DNA of 9,709 bases from an uncultured Opitutia bacterium. Its GTDB lineage: Bacteria; Verrucomicrobiota; Verrucomicrobiae; Opitutales; MB11C04. Below the pieces are notes generated by a model. That model was not told the origin of the DNA. It worked only from the letters and a program-made list of their open reading frames with translations, and made no database searches. Positions 6,210 to 9,709 of this stretch are shown here, one piece after another (position 1 is the stretch's first letter; the number at the start of each line of letters is the position of its first letter). The position numbers and the translations under genes were made by a program. The stretch spans positions 1 to 9,709 of the forward strand of contig CAJWWH010000064.1 of the NCBI GenBank assembly GCA_913048545.1. Reading direction: 5' to 3'.

Positions 6210-8972
6210 TTAGGGTAAAAATGCAAATTCATTGGAGTTCATAAGCGCCCGGCAGACAATTTCCAACCCCCGGGTGTTCGCCACTTCCAAGGATGCGTTC
6301 AATTCGTCCTGGCTTGGTTTACGGGTAAAAATTAATTCGAATGCACGGGCAACAGATTCCCTGAGATTGTTTCCCGAGTCTACTTTTGCCCGATTGGCCA
6401 GATGCTTGGCCTGATCAACCACGAAAGCACTGTTCATCAGATTGAGCGCCTGCAAAGGAGTTGTGGAAACCGGTCTTTTTGCCCGGACCTGTCCGCAATC
6501 AGGAAAATCAAACGCGGTAAATATCTGATCGTCGACTCTACGCATCCGTTCCTGGTAAATCATTCTGCGCCAAGTCTCGGGCCCAAAATTATTCACCACT
6601 TTCCACTGGGCATAGGTCTTTTTTACATTGTGGATACGATAACTTCTTCCACCCATGTTCCGGTTTAATTTCCCGGAAGCGAGCAGAATACCGTCCCGAA
6701 TGACCTCCGCTTCAACTCGACGGGGAGGGAATCGCCAAAAGAGGGAACTCGTGGCATCTTTTTCCAGTCCGGTTTCAGAAGGACTACTTGAGCGTTTAAA
6801 TGTGTCGGAAGTAACCAATAACCGGATTAATTCTTTCATGGACCATGGGGTCCCCTCCGGACGGGAGGGCTTGGAAAATTCCGCGGCCATCCAATCGAGT
6901 AACTCCGGATGACTGGGCGGTGCACCCGCACGGCCAAAATCTCCCCCTGTCACAACGAGACCAGCACCAAAAACATGCTGCCAAATCCGGTTGGCCATCA
7001 CTCGGGCGGTTAACGGATTGGATGGATCCACAACCCAGTTGGCAAATTCCGCACGGCGGGAACGACCGCTCGCCTCGTTTCCAATCCCCAATTCCCCGGC
7101 CAGAATTTTGGGACCGGCGGGAAGAACCACATCACGCGGATTTTCGGGACTGCCCCGATGAAGTACATGGGTAATTTGAGGATCTATAAAATTCCCCACG
7201 AAACTGGGCCGGGGACCTTCTTCCGACAGTCTGTAGGCTAAATGGGAAATTTCCTGAACCGCGTTGTCGAGTTCTTGATCGGATTTCTTTAAATCTCTTA
7301 TTTTTTGAATCGAGGCCACTTCTATCCATTCGCCATCCGCTAGCTTCACATTGACCAAAAACTGATCGAAATTAAATTTGTTTTTCTGCTCTAGGTAATC
7401 AGTCTCATAATAGTATTCCCGGTTTGAACTCATTCGTAAACGACCCACTTTTACCGGCTTTTCAAAAGTGAACTCCAACCAGGGGTTCTGTTTTTTCTCT
7501 TTGTTGTAGCTCGCCTGCCAGCGCTGCGTTCCAAATTTTCCATCGTTTACCCGTTCAATCGGAAAACGGTCACCCTGCTGGGCAAAAGCGAGATCGGTCT
7601 TCACTTGGGTTCCATTGGAAGCATTCGCCAAATTGAAATTTTCTGACGGCAGGCCAAAAACTTCAACTTCGTCCAAGCCCACATATCCGGACCAAAAATT
7701 CAACCGTAATCCAGTCACCTCAACCGGTTCCCAATGCACCTCTTTGTATCCCCCCCAATCCTCTTCCCACGAAGAGGTTTTACTTCTTATCTTATTTCGG
7801 TTTTTCGCCACGCCTTTCCAAATGCCATCCGCTTTTTTCCTACGCGGATGATCCTTCGAAAATTCAGGAAACCGACTACCAAACTCAATGTCCTCAAACA
7901 CGGCGGTCATGGAATAGTAATCCTGTATGGAAATTGGATCAAATTTATGGTTGTGACAACGGGCACAACTCATGGTCACTCCGATTAAGGAAGCACCCAC
8001 AGTCTGCATAATTTCATCCATCCGGTCTGCACGGGCTTGTCGGATCGCAGAAGGTTCCTGACCAACGGTGGCGGCCGGCACATGTGGGCCTGCTACCAAA
8101 AAACCCAATGCCTCCCCGACCCCCATTCCATCGCCTGCAATCTGCTCCTGAACGAATCGGTCGTAAGGAATATCCTGATTGAAAGCCCGAATGACATAAT
8201 CGCGGTAAACCCAGGCCATTTTTCTGTATAAATTTGATTCCGAGCCATTGGTTTCCGCCCAGCGTATCACATCCAACCAATGCTGAGCCCAGCGTTCTCC
8301 AAAGTGGGGTGAGGCTAATAATTCATCTACTAATTCCTCGTAGGCTTTGGTTGGGTCTTTACTGTAATGAATCCTAAATTCAGCCACCCTTGATGGTTGC
8401 GGTGGTAAACCGGTCAACACAATCGAAGCACGACGAATTAAGCTAAGTGGGTCAGTAAGTTCATTCGCTGGAATTCCTTCTTTTTCAAGCCGACGGGATA
8501 TAAAGGTGTCAATCGGATTGGATTTTTCAGTCGAGATTTCAGGCCGTTCGATAGGTTGAAAAGCCCAGTGATCAGTGCCCTCTTCAATCTTTTCATCCAT
8601 CTGTCCGGGCCACTCCGCACCCTCCGCAATCCATTTTTCAAGAAGCTCGATTTCATCCTCGAATAAAGGACCGCCTTTGGGTGGCATACTAATTTCGGGA
8701 TCGTCACTCTGAATGACCTCCATCAAGTAGCTTTTTTCAGGATCATTTGGGATTACAGCGGAAAGCCCTGAATCCCCTCCCTTGATTAAGTGAACTCTAC
8801 GATCCACCCGGAATCCGGATTTCTGTTTATCCGGACCATGACAATCTATACAATAATCCTCAAACAAGGGAAGGATATCATTTTGAAAATCCACCTTTGC
8901 AAAACCAAAAAATGACGGAAAACTAAAACAAAATAAATAAAGAGTGCTTTTAATTAAAAAGTTCATTTGCAT
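6210..8972 (-). CDS. PSCyt1-PSCyt2(DUF1549)-PSD1(DUF1553) two-haem cytochrome protein
   Basis: A 920-residue exported protein of the planctomycete-type cytochrome family; its biochemical role is not established, though it is assumed to bind c-type haem outside the cytoplasm. Residues 1-25 are a signal peptide. PSCyt1 (about 30-120) carries C41-I-D-C-H45 and a likely distal Met in SMPP (M96). PSCyt2/DUF1549 (about 150-360) contains FGERWAQHWLDVIRWAET, the segment YRDYVIRAFNQDIPYDRFV and a second haem motif C336-A-R-C-H340 followed by NHKFDPIS. An F5/8 type C (discoidin-like) region spans about 405-555 (GLDEVEVFG, NLANASNG, VNDGKFGTQRW, WLEFTF, DGEWIEVAS). PSD1/DUF1553 follows to the end (NPLTARVMANRIWQHVFG, GGDFGRAGAPPSHPELLDW, PPRRVEAEVIRD, LQALNLMNS). 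A second Met at residue 3 is an alternative start. It directly precedes DUF1501, the usual partner. Confidence 0.95.
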   Translation of the reverse strand: MQMNFLIKSTLYLFCFSFPSFFGFAKVDFQNDILPLFEDYCIDCHGPDKQKSGFRVDRRVHLIKGGDSGLSAVIPNDPEKSYLMEVIQSDDPEISMPPKGGPLFEDEIELLEKWIAEGAEWPGQMDEKIEEGTDHWAFQPIERPEISTEKSNPIDTFISRRLEKEGIPANELTDPLSLIRRASIVLTGLPPQPSRVAEFRIHYSKDPTKAYEELVDELLASPHFGERWAQHWLDVIRWAETNGSESNLYRKMAWVYRDYVIRAFNQDIPYDRFVQEQIAGDGMGVGEALGFLVAGPHVPAATVGQEPSAIRQARADRMDEIMQTVGASLIGVTMSCARCHNHKFDPISIQDYYSMTAVFEDIEFGSRFPEFSKDHPRRKKADGIWKGVAKNRNKIRSKTSSWEEDWGGYKEVHWEPVEVTGLRLNFWSGYVGLDEVEVFGLPSENFNLANASNGTQVKTDLAFAQQGDRFPIERVNDGKFGTQRWQASYNKEKKQNPWLEFTFEKPVKVGRLRMSSNREYYYETDYLEQKNKFNFDQFLVNVKLADGEWIEVASIQKIRDLKKSDQELDNAVQEISHLAYRLSEEGPRPSFVGNFIDPQITHVLHRGSPENPRDVVLPAGPKILAGELGIGNEASGRSRRAEFANWVVDPSNPLTARVMANRIWQHVFGAGLVVTGGDFGRAGAPPSHPELLDWMAAEFSKPSRPEGTPWSMKELIRLLVTSDTFKRSSSPSETGLEKDATSSLFWRFPPRRVEAEVIRDGILLASGKLNRNMGGRSYRIHNVKKTYAQWKVVNNFGPETWRRMIYQERMRRVDDQIFTAFDFPDCGQVRAKRPVSTTPLQALNLMNSAFVVDQAKHLANRAKVDSGNNLRESVARAFELIFTRKPSQDELNASLEVANTRGLEIVCRALMNSNEFAFLP

Positions 8973-9017
8973 GGGACAAAAGATGGGGGCAGTAAAGAAA
9001 GTTATCCGAAAGTGTAC

Positions 9018-9086
9018 TTGGTAAATTTAAAATAATTAAATGTGAAATTATTACAATTTACTATCCATGAAAAGAAAATTTACCAA
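9018..9086. repeat. Nested inverted repeats in the DUF1080-PSD1 spacer
   Basis: TTGGTAAATTT (9018-9028) and AAATTTACCAA (9076-9086) are perfect 11-base complements separated by 47 bases. Inside lies a second pair, AATAATT (9031-9037) and AATTATT (9046-9052), with an 8-base loop. The element is in the only gap over 115 bases, upstream of the PSCyt1/PSD1 start at 8972. It could be paired operator half-sites, a folded leader or terminator-like structure after the DUF1080 gene, or a small non-coding mobile remnant. No clear target-site duplication flanks it. Confidence 0.4.
9029..9056 (-). promoter_or_regulatory. Weak candidate promoter for the PSD1-DUF1501-GH81 run
   Basis: On the minus strand TTGTAA (9056-9051) lies 16 bases before TATTTT (9034-9029), each four of six matches to the sigma-70 consensus. 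It would start transcription about 50 bases before the PSD1 ATG and falls between the arms of the 11-base inverted repeat. The region is so AT-rich that such matches are expected by chance; it is listed because a promoter is likely somewhere in this 138-base gap. Confidence 0.2.
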
Positions 9087-9110
9087 CTTTTTTACGATTT
9101 GATGGAATGG

Positions 9111-9709
9111 TTAAGGTACATTAACCAAAGGGGCGGTTTGCTCGGAAGAGGTAATCCCGGAAGGCAGTTCCATAATTTTTAAGTTTCGGAAGTGAATCTC
9201 AGCACCTTCGGATTCCAGGCAAAGATAACCCTTCTTATACTGAGAATTTCGGACCCCATTCACGAATTTCCCATTGATCGAAAGTTTAACCACCCCGTCC
9301 ACACAGACCACATCATAAATATTCCACTCCCCTTTTCCCTTGCATCGATTCTCAAGGGATTTGCTTCGACTACCTCTTGGATTGTCTGGGGTTGCCTTGA
9401 GCCCACCCGCACCGAAAAGCTCGCCATGAACATAAGCAATCGGTGGAGGCTGTTTTCCCTTCTTGGTATGTAATTTGACCCAGTCCAGTTCCAACATTTG
9501 GATTTCCAGGCCTTTGGGTAAACGGTTTCCAAAAGGTATTGCGTCACTCCAGGCAAAAATTCCGGAATTACCCCCCGGTTCCATGTGTCGCCATTCCACA
9601 TGCAAAAGAAAATTCTCGTATTGCCTCTCACTACGCATGACGCCAATCGGTTTACCCTTACAAATTAACATGCCATCCTTGACATACCATGTTTCTGGTG
9701 AAGTGTTTA
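9111..9709 (-). CDS. DUF1080 (3-keto-disaccharide hydrolase-like) protein, start outside window
   Basis: The C-terminal 198 residues of a DUF1080 protein, a concanavalin-like beta-sandwich family annotated as 3-keto-disaccharide hydrolase; members act on 3-keto-glycosides or simply bind glycans. The frame stays open to the right edge: residues before the first internal Met read [12 protein letters not shown], the expected family start of the core, so the gene continues upstream and the ATG at 9671 is not its true start. Visible landmarks are [28 protein letters not shown], the [21 protein letters not shown] stretch in two parts, and [19 protein letters not shown] near the C-terminus. Export cannot be judged because the N-terminus is missing. 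It is upstream of PSD1 by 138 bases on the same strand, so it may belong to a separate transcript. Whether it is catalytic or only a binding protein is open. Confidence 0.92.
   Translation of the reverse strand, partial: NTSPETWYVKDGMLICKGKPIGVMRSERQYENFLLHVEWRHMEPGGNSGIFAWSDAIPFGNRLPKGLEIQMLELDWVKLHTKKGKQPPPIAYVHGELFGAGGLKATPDNPRGSRSKSLENRCKGKGEWNIYDVVCVDGVVKLSINGKFVNGVRNSQYKKGYLCLESEGAEIHFRNLKIMELPSGITSSEQTAPLVNVP

Noticed and set aside
8973..9110. Intrinsic terminator for the DUF1080 gene or a small RNA in the spacer
   Set aside because: There is no GC-rich stem followed by a T-run on the minus strand; the AT-only inverted repeats are too weak to call a terminator or RNA gene.
9111..9671. 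Treating the ATG at 9671 as the true start of the DUF1080 gene
   Set aside because: The frame stays open to the window edge and encodes conserved family residues (ETWYVKDG) upstream, so the gene is cut by the window, not started there.
1..9709. tRNA, rRNA, CRISPR array, insertion sequence or prophage genes
   Set aside because: The spacers are short, no direct-repeat array or transposase-like frame is seen, and all long frames belong to the six described genes.

Overview
The window carries six genes, all on the minus strand and read right to left, packed with gaps of 12 to 138 bases. The mixture is a hallmark of the PVC superphylum (Planctomycetota, Verrucomicrobiota, Lentisphaerota): a two-haem 'planctomycete cytochrome' PSCyt1-PSCyt2-PSD1 protein, a DUF1501 protein, a DUF1080 protein and an S1 arylsulfatase. 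The moderate GC content, AT-rich gaps and lack of Shine-Dalgarno sequences would suit a marine, polysaccharide-degrading Verrucomicrobiota-like bacterium. That placement is inferred from gene families, not from a marker gene.

Layout in transcription order. 9709-9111: 3' part of a DUF1080 (3-keto-disaccharide hydrolase-like) gene whose start lies outside the window. 9110-8973: AT-rich intergenic segment with an 11-bp inverted repeat enclosing a smaller nested one. 8972-6210: secreted two-haem PSCyt1/PSCyt2/PSD1 protein with a discoidin-like insert. 6197-4689: DUF1501 protein with a Tat-type leader, 12 bases downstream. 4655-1932: secreted GH81 endo-beta-1,3-glucanase, 33 bases downstream, with a foreign carbohydrate-binding-like module inserted in its N-terminal beta-sandwich. 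1931-1844: spacer with a possible -10 box and a perfect 8-3-8 palindrome. 1843-1223: small secreted histidine phosphatase superfamily protein. 1108-1: iduronate-2-sulfatase-like sulfatase whose C-terminus lies outside the window.

Every complete gene product has an export signal, so this looks like an extracytoplasmic polysaccharide-processing locus. The GH81 enzyme points to beta-1,3-glucan (laminarin-like) cleavage, the sulfatase to desulfation of a sulfated glycan, and the DUF1080 protein plus the two-haem cytochrome could serve oxidative (3-keto) glycoside breakdown. The PSD1-DUF1501-GH81 run is tight enough to be one transcript. How PSD1 and DUF1501 proteins act is not established, so the pathway linking them to glucan cleavage is a hypothesis. 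No RNA genes, CRISPR arrays, insertion sequences or broken genes were seen.
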